Shown: positions 9,149 to 19,085, numbered from the stretch's first letter. The stretch: DNA of 64,000 bases from Forficula auricularia (GCA_024734495.1 JALMQS010000161.1:1762415-1826414); one strand, 5' to 3'. Made by a program: numbers and translations. Notes: generated from the letters alone by a model not told the origin.

Positions 9149-9500
9149 ATTAAAACCGAGGGGTAAACCGCGACCTAATATGCTGTACACCTACTTCCAC
9201 TTGTGCTTCCAAATATTTCTAGGTACTTCCAAATATTTACAATCACTTTCAAATATTTCCAAGCACTTTCAAATATTTCCAAGTACTTCCAAATATTTCC
9301 AGGTACTTCCAAATATTTCTAGGTACTTCCAAATATTTACAATCACTTTCAAATATTTCCAAGCACTTTCAAATATTTCCAAGTACTTCCAAATATTTCC
9401 AGGTACTTCCAAATATTTCCAAGAACTTCCAAATATTTCCAAAATACTTCCAAAGAGGTGTACATCTACTTCCAATCGCGGATCACCCCTCGATTAAAAC
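9149..9500. mobile_element. hAT-type MITE, family M, copy 1 with internal satellite
   Basis: Terminal repeats CGAGGGGTAAACCGCG and CGCGGATCACCCCTCG bound 9157-9492, flanked by a perfect 8-bp TSD ATTAAAAC (9149-9156 and 9493-9500). An 8-bp TSD points to the hAT superfamily. Subterminal GTACACC(T)ACTTCC blocks also match copies at 9764-9919 and 35311-35466. The core has been replaced by the minisatellite at 9211-9450. Confidence 0.85.
9211..9450. repeat. 20-bp minisatellite with 100-bp higher-order unit
   Basis: About twelve 20-bp units of the type AAATATTTCCAAGTACTTCC. Five variants in fixed order (CTAGG, ACAATC, CCAAGC, CCAAGT, CCAGG) form a 100-bp block that is repeated exactly at 9211 and 9311. 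Open frames across it on both strands are satellite read-through, not genes. Confidence 0.9.
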
Positions 9501-9755
9501 TATTTACTAAAAAATTAACAAAAATATTTTACTAGCTTAAAAGGGTTAATTTAAAATTATAGTCAAAATCATTTTTAATAATATTTAAAGTCCTTGAAGA
9601 AGGAAGGAAGATTCTCCAAAATGTCAGTTTTTAAAAGATTGAAAACGTTGTTCTAATAAATAATATTATTTGAAATTTGTACTTTTCATTATTCTTAGGA
9701 AGACGCTCACTTCTTATTAAGTTTTAGTGTTGGTTTGCTAAAAATTGTGGGTTTA

Positions 9756-9927
9756 GTCAAAGTCGAGGGGTGAACCGCGACCTAATATCTTGTACACCTA
9801 CTTTCACTTCCACTTTCATTTCAAAGTAGAATACACTAGAATACAATAGATTATCTAATGAATTCCAAAGTAATTCCAAAGACGGTGTACACCTAATTCC
9901 AAACGCGGTTCACCCCTCGGTCAAAGT
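9756..9927. mobile_element. hAT-type MITE, family M, copy 2
   Basis: A 156-bp element (9764-9919) with ends CGAGGGGTGAACCGCG and CGCGGTTCACCCCTCG. It is flanked by a perfect 8-bp TSD GTCAAAGT at 9756-9763 and 9920-9927. Contains TTGTACACCTACTTTCACTT, matching copies 1 and 3. It lacks the large satellite, so it represents the ancestral length. Confidence 0.9.
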
Positions 9928-10504
9928 CATATGGATGGATAAAAATTGCATCATTTTTTGGAGATCTAAAAATTTAAGGGCCAAAAATTTTGTAATAGTA
10001 AATAATTTTCGAATCTGTAGACAGTGAATGTTCTCGAAAATTTACATCTTGATTGAATTTTTGAAATATTGTTGAATCTTAACGATTGAATAAATAAATT
10101 ATTATTTTAAATAACATCCCTTCTAAGAGAATAAAATTCAAACCCCAATCGGAATAGATTTTCTTTCCTTTTTCTCTCCTCAAAATATATAGCACACGCC
10201 ATCGACTTGTTTTCTTTCTATTTGAATAATTAAACGTTTGCTCTAATAATATTCGATTGAATTTCTGTTTTTATTAATTAATTATTCCATAAATTATCGA
10301 ATTCGGCTTGAATTTTGTTTTATAATTTGAAAAATAAAAAATAAAAAAATAATAAAAATGTAATATTTATTCTTGTAATTTCAATCCAAGAATATTGATT
10401 AAAATAAATATTCGCGAATTCATTTACGTATTTAATAGTAGATTCTAATCAGAGGAACAAGCAAGAGACAAAAAAAAAGGTTTGGAAAATATTTATTATC
10501 TCGA
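9928..10504. other. AT-rich stretch, nothing recognised
   Basis: No ORF or repeat match. Confidence 0.45.
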
Positions 10505-10805
10505 ATGATTTGTGGAGTGAAGGGGTATGTCCCGTACCCGTACCCCCGTGGATGGGCCACCCCCAGCAACCCCCGAGGCACTCAGACTTAATGAAACGAG
10601 TAATCTGTTAGAATCCCCTCCTTTTTTTTTAGAAAGAAGCGCAGTGGGTGGGTGGGTATCGTATTTCTATCTCAGGGCGGAATCAACTTGTAGACAGAAC
10701 CCCTTACCCTTCTACATATCGAATCGATGGCGATCTCGAGATATAGCCCTTCATCAGCTGACAGCCATTTGATCTTCATCCAGGAATGCTCTCCACAAAT
10801 TAATT
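10505..10805. other. Non-repetitive GC-richer island, candidate regulatory
   Basis: Roughly 50% GC against about 25% in its flanks. Contains GTACCCGTACCC and ATCGATGGCGATCTCGAGAT. The 81-codon frame through it has no recognised motif. Could be a conserved non-coding element or an unrecognised exon. Confidence 0.25.
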
Positions 10806-11240
10806 TCTAGAATCAAGGGGGTAGGAAATAAAAACAATTTCAAAAAGTTGTTTTCCGATTTTGAAATAAAAAAAAAAAGTTTGAAATTGGATTCCATCCA
10901 ACGCGATATCTATTTTTTACATAGCTGAACTTTTCATTATTTCCTTTTCTTTTGTAGTTGTTTCTTTACCCTTCTTTATGAAATAACAATCGGTCCTTGT
11001 ATTGCTTGTAAAGATTTGGGCGGTCAAGTTCAATAGCGTATCTAGGCTGGTCAAGTGAAGAGGGCGCAAGCGATCTGGAGCAAAAATTTAAAAAAAATGT
11101 TGGATTTCCTAAAACTAAAAGTATCAAAAAATCATTTATTTTATTAATTTTTATTATTTCATTATATCTTATTATATTAAATGAACATTTTTCTCGTATT
11201 ATACATCAATCTCCAATAAAAGAGATATATCTATCTATAG
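10806..11240. other. AT-rich stretch, nothing recognised
   Basis: No supported feature. Confidence 0.4.
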
Positions 11241-11767
11241 CAGATGCGTCCGGTTCATGGATTCTGTGGATTCCTAAAATGTAAAACATTTAAAATATTT
11301 TCATAAATATATAAGGTCGACTTCAAAATTTCAGGGGGATCTTTAAATTTTCAAATTATTATCCGCTATTTCAAATATTTCTATAAAAACAGTTTTTCTT
11401 TTGAAAAGTAGTATATTGGTTCTCGAAATGAAATAAAATGGTTGCATAGCTTCAAGGGGCATTAAAATGAATGATTTTCCGAAAAGGGTGCCGATAGAAG
11501 GTTTTAAATTCCTGTCTGGTATATCTTCTAGTTCAAGCAGGTCAAAGACAAGTTCAGACGAGTTTTAGTCGAATAAAAATTGTTCTCTCTGAGGAACTAT
11601 TAAAATAGAAATAATACATAAAAGGAATAAATTAATATGACTCGAGAATTTTTGGACTAATCCATTTCTAAGAACTTTCAACATATACCTAAGATCGGAA
11701 ATAACTATTAATGCTATAGTCTGCTATAAAAAACATCCCCTGGCTGAAAAGTCACCAACCGTCACTG
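11241..11767. mobile_element. CAGTG-ended DNA transposon, family D, copy 1
   Basis: Matches 38394-39369 along its length: GGTTCATGGATTCTGTGGAT, TCTCGAAATGAAATAAAATG, GAATAAAAATTGTTCTCTCT and the end CCTGG(C/T)TGAAAAGTCACCAACC(G)TCACTG. The end CACTG is clear on the right. The left end is CAGATG instead of CAGTG. Flanks ATCTATAG and ATCTACTA may be a decayed 8-bp TSD. No transposase frame is seen. Confidence 0.65.
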
Positions 11768-13068
11768 ATCTACTAATATTTTTAAATGTATGTAAATATG
11801 TAATGACCAATAAAGCATATTAATTAGCATCAAGTAGAAAATACACTCCTTGATTTTTAAATAGAAGAATTATATGTTTTTGTTCTTAATCTCTACATCT
11901 ATACATTATTTAAATAAAACAAACAATATTATATATACTATAAAATTATTTAAAATATATTTTTGAGAGTAATTTTAAATTTAAGAATTATTCAAACATA
12001 TGCTCCGCTCATTTGAATTAACAAAATTCCATTTCTTAATTAAATTTTGAATTTCATTTTTCTTGGGCTTATTTTTTAGTTTTTGTGAGAACTTACAAAA
12101 TAAAGGCTGGTCTTCTGGAGATCTCAAAAAATTATATTTTCAAAATAAGTTGAAATTACGGTACGTTACAGAACTAATGGCTATAGGTACTTCGACCATT
12201 AATTCAAATGCATCCTTGAGTATTTCTTTTCATTACTTTAGTACAGTTCAATTATTCCAAACATATCTTGTCCTAACTGGTAAAAATATCACCAGTAATT
12301 ATTTTTTTTAATCTCATTCAAAAACGGTTACATCAGTTGGATTCAAATATCAAGAACTTTCTTACACTTATATTAAACGATTAATTTTTTACTTGATATA
12401 AATAGAAAATTTAATTGAACTGTTGCTGTAAACCTTTGCTTCTATCTTGCCATCTGTCTGTAAAAAAAAACTATATGCCCGTTTAATTATTTTATTTAAA
12501 TTATTATTATCATGAATATATTTTAATTCTAAATACCGGATTAATTTGAATACATTTTCGAAATTATTTTAAGCCTTTCTAAGCAGCTTGTCTCTGTGTG
12601 TGCGTGTATTTGTATTTATCTGTAGATGTATGCCTCCAAATTGAGAATATGCAAATGGATTAATGTCTATTAGTTATTCAATAGGACCTGAATTTGAATA
12701 GTAGAGGGGGTAGAGGGGGTTGCAAGCATCGGGTGCTATCAGCGGGAAAAGAAAAAAAGAGCCATTTAGAATTGAATTCAATTGATGAATGATTTAAAAA
12801 GGGAGACATTTTATCGTAAAAGCTTTTCCCGGGTATGCCACTTAAAGTTTTTGATGCACTCCTTCATAATATCAATTTAGAAACGTTTTTAAAGAAGATG
12901 AAATTTACCACTCTAAATCAGTATAATTACATATCAAGATTCAAATTTTAAGGGTGTAGGTATAATATAATAATTAAAAGGCATCAAGATGTGATAAGAT
13001 GGACGCCAGCGCTATTATCAAGAAGAGACGAAACTAACCAAATTACTTGTAAAAAAAATTGTAAATTA
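11768..13068. other. AT-rich stretch, nothing recognised
   Basis: Contains GT-rich patch 12590-12615 and GGGGGTAGAGGGGGT near 12706. No element or gene is supported. Confidence 0.4.
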
Positions 13069-13120
13069 ATAACAGGAATATCAGGGAATTGGATAAAATT
13101 AAAAACACCGAGTTTTTATT

Positions 13121-13172
13121 AAATGGGCCAGACGTTTTGTCAATTTATTTTGACTTCCTCAGCTGTTTATTT
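13121..13172 (-). ncRNA. Hammerhead-like RNA, family B, mutated mate
   Basis: Minus strand: CUGAGGA, A, GUCAA with UUGAC as helix II, then AAAACGUC and UGGCCCAUUU. The invariant G12 is replaced by A, and the 5' strand of helix I is not complementary to UGGCCC. Predicted inactive alone. Confidence 0.6.
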
Positions 13173-13186
13173 GACAAAGAGTGATG

Positions 13187-13238
13187 AAATGGGCCACTGA
13201 GGAAGTCAAAATAAATTGACGAAACGTCTGGCCCATTT
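13187..13238 (+). ncRNA. Minimal hammerhead ribozyme, family B (best copy)
   Basis: Helix I is a perfect 10-bp pairing of AAAUGGGCCA (13187-13196) with UGGCCCAUUU (13229-13238). The core CUGAGGA (13197-13203) is followed by one extra A, then helix II GUCAA (13205-13209) with UUGAC (13216-13220) around AAUAAA, then GAAA (13221-13224). C plus GUC (13225-13228) gives the palindrome ACGU as a loop-less helix III, with a predicted cut after 13228. ACGU can pair with the same site of a second molecule, matching known short-stem-III hammerheads that cleave as dimers. All invariant core bases are present. Confidence 0.8.
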
Positions 13239-13407
13239 AATAAAAACTCTCTGTTTTTAGTTTAGTCCAATTCCCTGGTATTCCTGTTACAAATTTACTA
13301 TTGATGCGAATGATATAAAATTATTTTTTCTTAAATTGATTAAAAAAATGAATACAATAAGATTTTCTTGCGTTCAAGAAATATTTTTTAAAAGAAATAT
13401 TAAAATA

Positions 13408-13720
13408 CTAGCTGACGTCCGGCCCTTCGGCCCAGCGTCACCTAGACCCTGGTGGGGAGCGTGTCGTTCATACCAATTTAATAATTGAAATCTAAAATGA
13501 TACTGTAAGTATTGAAAAAATGTGCTGAATGAAATTGATTCAACAATAAGGACAATAAGGAAAGATTTATTTAACACATTGACTAAGCACGATCACTATC
13601 TGACCAATCAGAATCGTTCTAATAATTTAACGCTTTGTCATTGGCTATGCACTGGCCAATCAGATCGTTTGGATCATACAAACATATAATAATACATACT
13701 TTTCCATTTTATATATATAT
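13408..13720 (-). mobile_element. Non-autonomous Helitron copy
   Basis: Minus-strand 3' end: CTAG (13408-13411), preceded by a hairpin-forming GGCCGAAGGGCC core within GACGCTGGG and GACGTCAG. The body matches 5651-6500 but is uninterrupted. There are no inverted repeats or TSD, as expected for Helitrons. The 5' boundary is lost in TA-rich sequence. Confidence 0.75.
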
Positions 13721-13964
13721 ACTAGTAGATTTTAATAATTGATCGATTTATTCATTTATAAATAAAACAATATTTTCATATGTAACACCCTACCTAACTC
13801 GCTACGCTCGGCAAGATTTTCATTAAATAATGTTCAATTTATTTTTTCTTATCTTGTTTAGAAGTGTTTGAAACTTAAAGAAAAAAATTTCCAAGCATTT
13901 CTGTCTATCTGGATTCTGATATCCATGATCACATAAGAATAGAAGAAATCAATAGATTTAGTTT

Positions 13965-14212
13965 GCCGAGAGTAGCAGAGATATTAATTCTTAAGGAGAA
14001 TTAATAATCAATGAGATTGTCCCCTATACTTGATAAAACTCTACAAACGAATCTTTTGTAGAGTGACCAGCCTACTATTATAACAAAACGAATTTATCTG
14101 CGTCCAATTGGGTATGTTCTATGAGAAATCATGAGAAATAAGAGATAGAAAGTCAGACGAAACCTTTGAAACTATAAATTATAGTCTCTAATAAATAAAT
14201 TATTATATATAA
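13965..14212. repeat. R2 element copy with altered hammerhead
   Basis: Starts GCCGAGAGTAGCAGAGATAT and contains AATGAGATTGTCC. The plus-strand distal part reads CAGACGA, AACCUU, GAAAC, then a 6-bp stem ACUAUA with UAUAGU (loop AAU), C, UCUAAUAAAUAAA. Helix III has been lengthened compared with other family-A copies, while the CUGAUGA core is damaged. Confidence 0.55.
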
Positions 14213-15066
14213 CAGAGGTGGCCACGACGTGGCTCGCGAGCCTCGTGCGGCTCTTGAACCCTCTTGAATAATACTGATTTTAAAAAGTACAGGGTGGGGC
14301 ATAAAAATCTACCACATTTTGAAGAGGTATAAAAAAATGAAAAATTTAACTAGAAAGAAACTGAATATATTTTTGAAAAGAACATAAAATATATATATTT
14401 TTTAATGTATTTTAAAAATTATCAGACAAAAAAAATGGGGGGGGAGGTCAAAAATGAAAATTCTAGCCCTTTCGACCAAACTCAACCAAATTTTGTATAC
14501 ATATTCTGTGGAACCCTAGAAGGCTAGAAATTCAAAAAACTAACCACCAAAAATGAAAATTCTAGCCCTTTCGACTAAACTATGTATACAAAATTTGGTT
14601 AGTTTTTGCATTTCAAGCCTTCTGGGGATCCACAGAATATGTATACAAAATTTGGTTGAGATTGGTCAAAAGGGCTAGAATTTTCATTTTTGCCCCTCCC
14701 CCTTTTTTTTGTCTGATAATATTTAAAATACATTTAAAAAAAATCATTTATTTTCTTTTCAAAAATATATTTAGTTTTTTTCTAGCTAAATTTTTTCATT
14801 TTTTTATATCTCTTCAAAATGTGTTATGCCCCACCCTGTGTAATAATTAAATTGAAAAAATAATAATACAAAAATTAAATTATTTTTGTAATGTTATAAG
14901 TAAGTAGAGCAAAAATATATATGTTACTTCATTTGTATTTTATAAAATAAAAAAATGTGTCTTTTTTTTAATAAAACATTAATTAATCTCCAAACAATGT
15001 GGCTCCCTTTGAAACAGTTTTATAAATTTGCGGCTCCCAAAGTTAGTGGCCACCCCTTATATATAA
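14205..15066. mobile_element. hAT element interrupted by a fold-back element
   Basis: Ends CAGAGGTGGCCAC (14213) and GTGGCCACCCCTT (to 15058) form the terminal repeats, flanked by a perfect 8-bp TSD ATATATAA (14205-14212 and 15059-15066). Subterminal GTGGCTC and GCGGCTC words appear near both ends, as in many hAT elements. About 295 bp belong to the hAT itself, and the rest is a 551-bp palindrome inserted at 14289-14839. No transposase remains. Confidence 0.85.
14289..14839. mobile_element. Fold-back element nested in hAT
   Basis: A 551-bp palindrome with ends ACAGGGTGGGGCATAA and TTATGCCCCACCCTGT. The arms are about 250 bp with high identity. The inner arms carry AAAATTCTAGCCCTTTCGAC and TTGTATACATATTCTGTGG, which belong to repeat family P found at 29060, 35495 and 44505. 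The central 60 bp shows a secondary rearrangement. No ORF with known motifs. Confidence 0.85.
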
Positions 15067-15223
15067 ACACAATATATAAATTATAGATTATATGTTAATG
15101 TGCATCAATGCAGGGGATAAACTTATTATTTTTCTTTATGTATAAGAATGAAAGATCATAGAAGTTCTTTCTGTTGCCAAATATTTGTAAGTTTTAAGGA
15201 TATATGTGTTGGTTCAAGGTGAA

Positions 15224-15459
15224 TAATAAAAAATTAGGTAAAATTACGAGGTGGGTTTCACATAAAATAAAATAAAACAAAAGTGAGTTTTGATTTCGAT
15301 ATGTTTCGAGTTGTCAGCCCATCGTCAGGAGTTAGAAAACTGAATATGATTGATATCAACAATCCCAAATATATCGAAATCAAAACTCACTTTTGTTTTA
15401 TTTTATTTTATGTGAAACCCACCCCCTAATTTTACCTATTTTTTTATTACCAATTATTT
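15224..15459. mobile_element. Fold-back element with hammerhead, family C
   Basis: Arms 15226-15302 and 15370-15457 are complementary, for example GTGGGTTTCACATAAAATAA with TTATTTTATGTGAAACCCAC. The left arm holds a minus-strand hammerhead-like segment (15291-15335). The right arm lost its equivalent. Non-coding. Confidence 0.75.
15291..15335 (-). ncRNA. Hammerhead-like RNA, family C
   Basis: Minus strand: CUGACGA core (complete), extra U, a weak helix II GGG with CUC, GAAA, then CAUA and UC, giving an A-U single-pair helix III and an AUC cut triplet. Helix I is weak (G-C, A-U). Core bases are intact but helices are marginal. Confidence 0.5.
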
Positions 15460-16043
15460 ATATTTTGCAAAAGAACAAAGTAAAAAATAAATTAATACAT
15501 TGTAGGTTTTCTAGTGGTAGAATTTAGGTTGAAATCAGAATAAAACGAATTATTATATAAAAAATCGAACGATTGTATCTAATGAGCTGAAATTTGACAT
15601 ATATTAATAAACTGTATCAATAAACTAAATTTGTACTTTTGAGCTCAAATTTGAGGCTAACAAATAAATGATAAAATCACTAAAAGAGAGTCTCTTAGAA
15701 AGTTTTCATTTAATATATTCATCCAAATTATTGTAATATTCGAAATGCATGACGTTTTGACTCCTAATTTTGGATTCGTTTCCATGTGCTACGAAATCTA
15801 TTCTATAAAATCTGTAAGTTTACTCACAACTTTTTAGATTCTTTATTTGGCATTGTTTATAAGTGATAAATGATTATAGTTTGTGTCAACTTATCGCTTG
15901 AAACCTAGTAATCGGACAAGAAATTGTTAATGTAAACTTGGATGGCTTAACATTAAAAATATCTTCAATGCTGATCGACTGCTTACAAAATTATGATGAA
16001 GAAAATAATTTTCCCAAGATTAAACTGAATTACTTTTGTCAAA
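15460..16043. other. AT-rich stretch, nothing recognised
   Basis: No ORF or repeat match that can be supported. Confidence 0.4.
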
Positions 16044-16848
16044 CGTTACATCAGGGGTCGCCAAACTTTTTTGATCATCGACCCCTATATAATTTTTCGA
16101 AATCTCCATCGACCCCCATAAAAGTAATTTTCTGTTAATTAAAATAAAACTCTATTATATACTGTAATATACATTTATTTTGTGATTTTAAACATTTATT
16201 AAATTAATAGTACATTGTGTGTAAAACAATAGTTTTATGAAAAATATATTAATGATGAAATTTAATGATTTTCCCAGAAATAAGTTATACATATTTATTA
16301 AATAATATTTATTAAATAATAAGTAATTATAAATAAGTAGAAATAATAAGTAAAGTAACTACAGATGTATTGCTTCTTAATAATGGGTGTGCCTGGAGTT
16401 TTTTTGTAAGGTTCGCTATATTGGGTTCAATATTGGTCAATTTTAATCTTAAATCCCTCGAAACTCCACATTTAATTTATTTCTGTACTTAGTTAAGATT
16501 GAATTTACGTGACTGAAACCGGCTTCAACCATATAGGAACTTGGAAATGCTAGCACAAATGGCTGAGCTATATCGTAAAGTTTTACATATTTTTGCATTA
16601 TATTTATATTTGTCCAAAATTTGCTTATTGTTAAATTTTTAAGAAGCGTCCTTGATATTAATGATATTAAGTCAATTATAAAAAAATTAACAAATTTTAC
16701 ATACTCAATTAGGTATGTGTGATTTGCGTATTAAGAACTGTTTTTTCTTCGACCCCCAATAGACCCTTTCGATCGGATCGACCCGCGCTTTTGTTAAATA
16801 GACCCCTGGGGGTCTATATAGACCACTTTGGCGACCTCTGCGTTATAT
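16044..16848 (-). mobile_element. hAT element, deleted copy with transposase relic
   Basis: Terminal repeats CAGGGGTCGCCAAAC (16052) and TTTGGCGACCTCTG (to 16840) lie between an 8-bp TSD, CGTTACAT and CGTTATAT, one mismatch apart. The body carries a minus-strand fragment of hAT transposase (16405-16690). At 789 bp it is far shorter than an autonomous hAT (usually 2.5-5 kb). Confidence 0.88.
16405..16690 (-). pseudogene. hAT transposase, C-terminal dimerisation region
   Basis: Minus-strand translation reads DLISLISRTLLKNLTISKFW, continues to LYDIAQPFVLAFPSSYMVEA, then GFSHVNSILTKYRNKLNVEF. After a one-base deletion near 16459, it continues DLRLKLTNIEPNIANLT. The pattern AFPSSYxVExGFSxVxxxLTKxRNxL is the hallmark of the hAT C-terminal dimerisation domain in ZBED/SPIN-like transposases. 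The N-terminal zinc finger and catalytic triad are missing, so the gene is dead. It lies inside matching hAT terminal repeats, which supports the call. Confidence 0.88.
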
Positions 16849-16885
16849 CAATAACTAAATTCAAACGCCTGCCATTCGATCAAAA

Positions 16886-16937
16886 GAATCGCACAGGACA
16901 TGCGATGATTCCGGGTTCGAACCCCGGCTGATCCTTT
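16886..16937 (+). repeat. tRNA 3'-half-like sequence
   Basis: A perfect T-arm (CCGGG, TTCGAAC, CCCGG) is followed by CTGATCC and TTTT. Upstream a 6-bp stem ATCGCA/TGCGAT encloses a 7-nt loop CAGGACA like an anticodon arm. No matching acceptor 5' strand, D-arm or A box is found upstream, so it is not a complete tRNA. Most likely a tRNA-derived SINE fragment. Confidence 0.5.
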
Positions 16938-17589
16938 TATCTATAATACAAAACTGGTTTCTTTGTTTTCTAATTTAATTTGTTATCCTAATAGTTTGTA
17001 AATATGCGTGATGTAAGAGGTTTTCCCCGACAGTGTATCTTTTTCTGGAATTTATTGCGCCATTTTTTACGAGCTCCTTTTTCCAGGTCTGCTAGTACTC
17101 CATCTGATTACATCTTCATTATATATTTAATTTTTAGTTAAATTAGCCAATTCGATAACATCTCATTAAGCGATAGCTAAATATAGCAAGAAAATCTAAT
17201 TACAAAATGCATTTATTTTATTCATGAATAGTTTAATAGCATTTCAATTATTATAATTAAATAATTTGACCGAAATTTACCAATTAACTAAAAAAATGAA
17301 GTAAAAATAAAAAAATAAAAATGGAAATTATTCACAAACTTTTAATGAACTAATTAAAAATTTCTTAGTTTGTCTTTCTAAAATATATATCTATACCTAT
17401 AATATACATTACTACATAAATCTATATATTTAATAATATGTTATTTCGTAATTATCAACTCGTTAAATAAAAGTTAAATTAAGGCTTTATATAATAAATT
17501 TTGATATGGTAATTAAATACATTCAAAATTTAATTAAAAACTTAATATATACATTATTTTGTATATAATAGCTATACTTATTGAATATA
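16938..17589. other. AT-rich stretch, nothing recognised
   Basis: Very low GC. No supported feature. Confidence 0.4.
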
Positions 17590-18160
17590 TAATATAATAA
17601 TCAATATAGATAGATAAAATAATAAAAATGTAGCCTGTATTTGCATTGCAAGATGTTCACTTGAAAACTACACAACGGATTTTGATGATTATATTATGTA
17701 TAGATTATGTTTATAGAATGTTGACAGATTTTTTGTTGCTACACTCCTATTGGGTCCTAGGTCCCGGATACAATTTTTAAAATTTTTAAGAAATTAATAT
17801 TATTAACGCTGATTTCGATGATCCAAATCCTGCGTAAAAGAACTTCATTGCCAGATCAAATTAATACAAATTAAAAAAATTGATATATTTAGTATTTAGA
17901 GTAAGAAAAATTATTAAAAAAAAACCGAATGAAACGAAACGATGATTCGTGAGATGAAACTCGATTCTATTGCTGTTTAATGAAATTTTTCATTTTCATT
18001 ACTCTTAGAGCAGACGGATTTTTTGTTGCTACACTCCTGTTGGGTCCTAGGTGCCGAATACAATTTTTAAAATTTTTGAGAAAATAATATTATTAACGCT
18101 GATTTCAATGTTCCAACAACTCCTGGTTCATTGCCAAGTCAGATTAATATTCCTCGATAG
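17590..18160 (+). repeat. Helitron-like sequence with internal direct duplication
   Basis: TAAAAATGTAGCCTG, TTCACTTGAAAACTACA and CAACGGATTTTGATGA resemble the 5' region of arthropod Helitrons. A block starting near 17722 (ATTTTTTGTTGCTACACTCC, then TTGGGTCCTAGGT) recurs at 18012-18150 with about 290-bp offset and roughly 85% identity. No Rep/helicase frame is present and no CTAG hairpin end was located. Confidence 0.45.
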
Positions 18161-18419
18161 ATTCATTAAATATTTCAAAAATGTACATTTTTCAATCAAA
18201 GTTATGAAACAAAACAACCTCAACAAAATACTTGTCTTTCTATTTCGTGGTGTTCGAGCAAATTTTGATATCAATTTTCATAAAACCGACTGGGCCTATT
18301 TTTATAAAATTTGGTATTTGGATTAGATGTATTTTAACTTAAAATCATGGCTCTAGCAAATATCGATATTTTCACTACGAAATGCGGTGGGGAAAATGAT
18401 CAAATTACTTCTAAACTAA

Positions 18420-18725
18420 GGCAAATTTTCTTAGAACCAAACTTGTAGAGGATGTGATTTTTGACAATTATTGTTTAAAGAAATCCAAAAACCACACCCA
18501 AAATTGGGGAGGGTCAAAAAATTAAAATTCTAACGCTTTCAACCTAGCTCAACCAAATTGTGAATACATAATTTGTAGGCACCTAGAAGACTAGAAATGC
18601 AAAAACGCATTTATAGGGTTGGTGGAATGGAGAATGATTAAAGGCAGGGGGACGGGATCCAGGGTGCTAAGCCCCCTGTCTAACAAGTGGCCTGCAGAAG
18701 GCTCTCGTTGCACCTAGTATATCCT
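18420..18725. repeat. Fragments of repeat family P and a SINE-like remnant
   Basis: 18535-18610 resembles family P (AAAATTCTAACGCTTTCAAC, CTCAACCAAATTGTG, CTAGAAATGCAAAAAC). 18610-18720 is GC-richer and contains AAGCCCCCTGTCTAACAAGT, distantly like 2875-2915. Confidence 0.4.
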
Positions 18726-18844
18726 AATAATATCTTATAGGTATATATCCTTTTAAATTCGTTAATTTATTATTATTTTTTTTTAAGTTTGATTTTTTTT
18801 CACTTCAAACAAGATTCTAAGCAGAATTTAAATTTGGATAATTG

Positions 18845-19085
18845 AGTTGGTGAGGGCTGTAGGGGCGTTGGGGGCATAAATCTTTGAAAAGTTTTCCGCT
18901 CGTCAACTGGAAAGGAGTCAACTTTGGCAAATCAATTAAATCGCCACCATTAATTAACTAATGGAACAATAAACAAATACAGGCAATCAATTACATAGAT
19001 TGATTGTCAACCTTGATGGTTTTATGAATAATTGTTATTCACTTTCCAATGCAAGTTAATTAGAAATTTTAATTGGCAAAGAGCA
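18845..19085. other. Non-repetitive island with homeodomain-type motifs
   Basis: Contains ATTAATTAACTAATGG, GATTGATTGTCAA and TTTTATGAATAA, words that resemble Antp-class, Exd/Pbx and posterior Hox sites. No match to other window repeats. Regulatory role is inference. Confidence 0.3.

Larger units (their letters stand above)
13069..13290. mobile_element. Fold-back element with facing hammerheads, family B, copy 1
   Basis: Ends TAACAGGAATATCAGGGAAT and CCCTGGTATTCCTGTTA are complementary, as are TTTATTAAATGGGCCAGACG and its mate at 13223-13245. The arms run about 90 bp around a short centre. The plus-strand hammerhead (13187-13238) is intact, while the minus-strand one (13121-13172) has G12 changed to A (ACAAAAC instead of ACGAAAC). 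A longer second copy is at 54657-54991. Confidence 0.8.

Noticed and set aside
9141..9497. 118-codon plus and 68-codon minus open frames
   Set aside because: They are translations of a 20-bp minisatellite, whose unit lacks stops in those frames.
10735..10775. Minus-strand CUGAUGAAGGGC as a hammerhead
   Set aside because: No GAAA box or cut triplet follows at a suitable distance.
16886..16937. Functional tRNA gene
   Set aside because: Only the 3' half folds. The 5' acceptor strand, D-arm and A box are absent.
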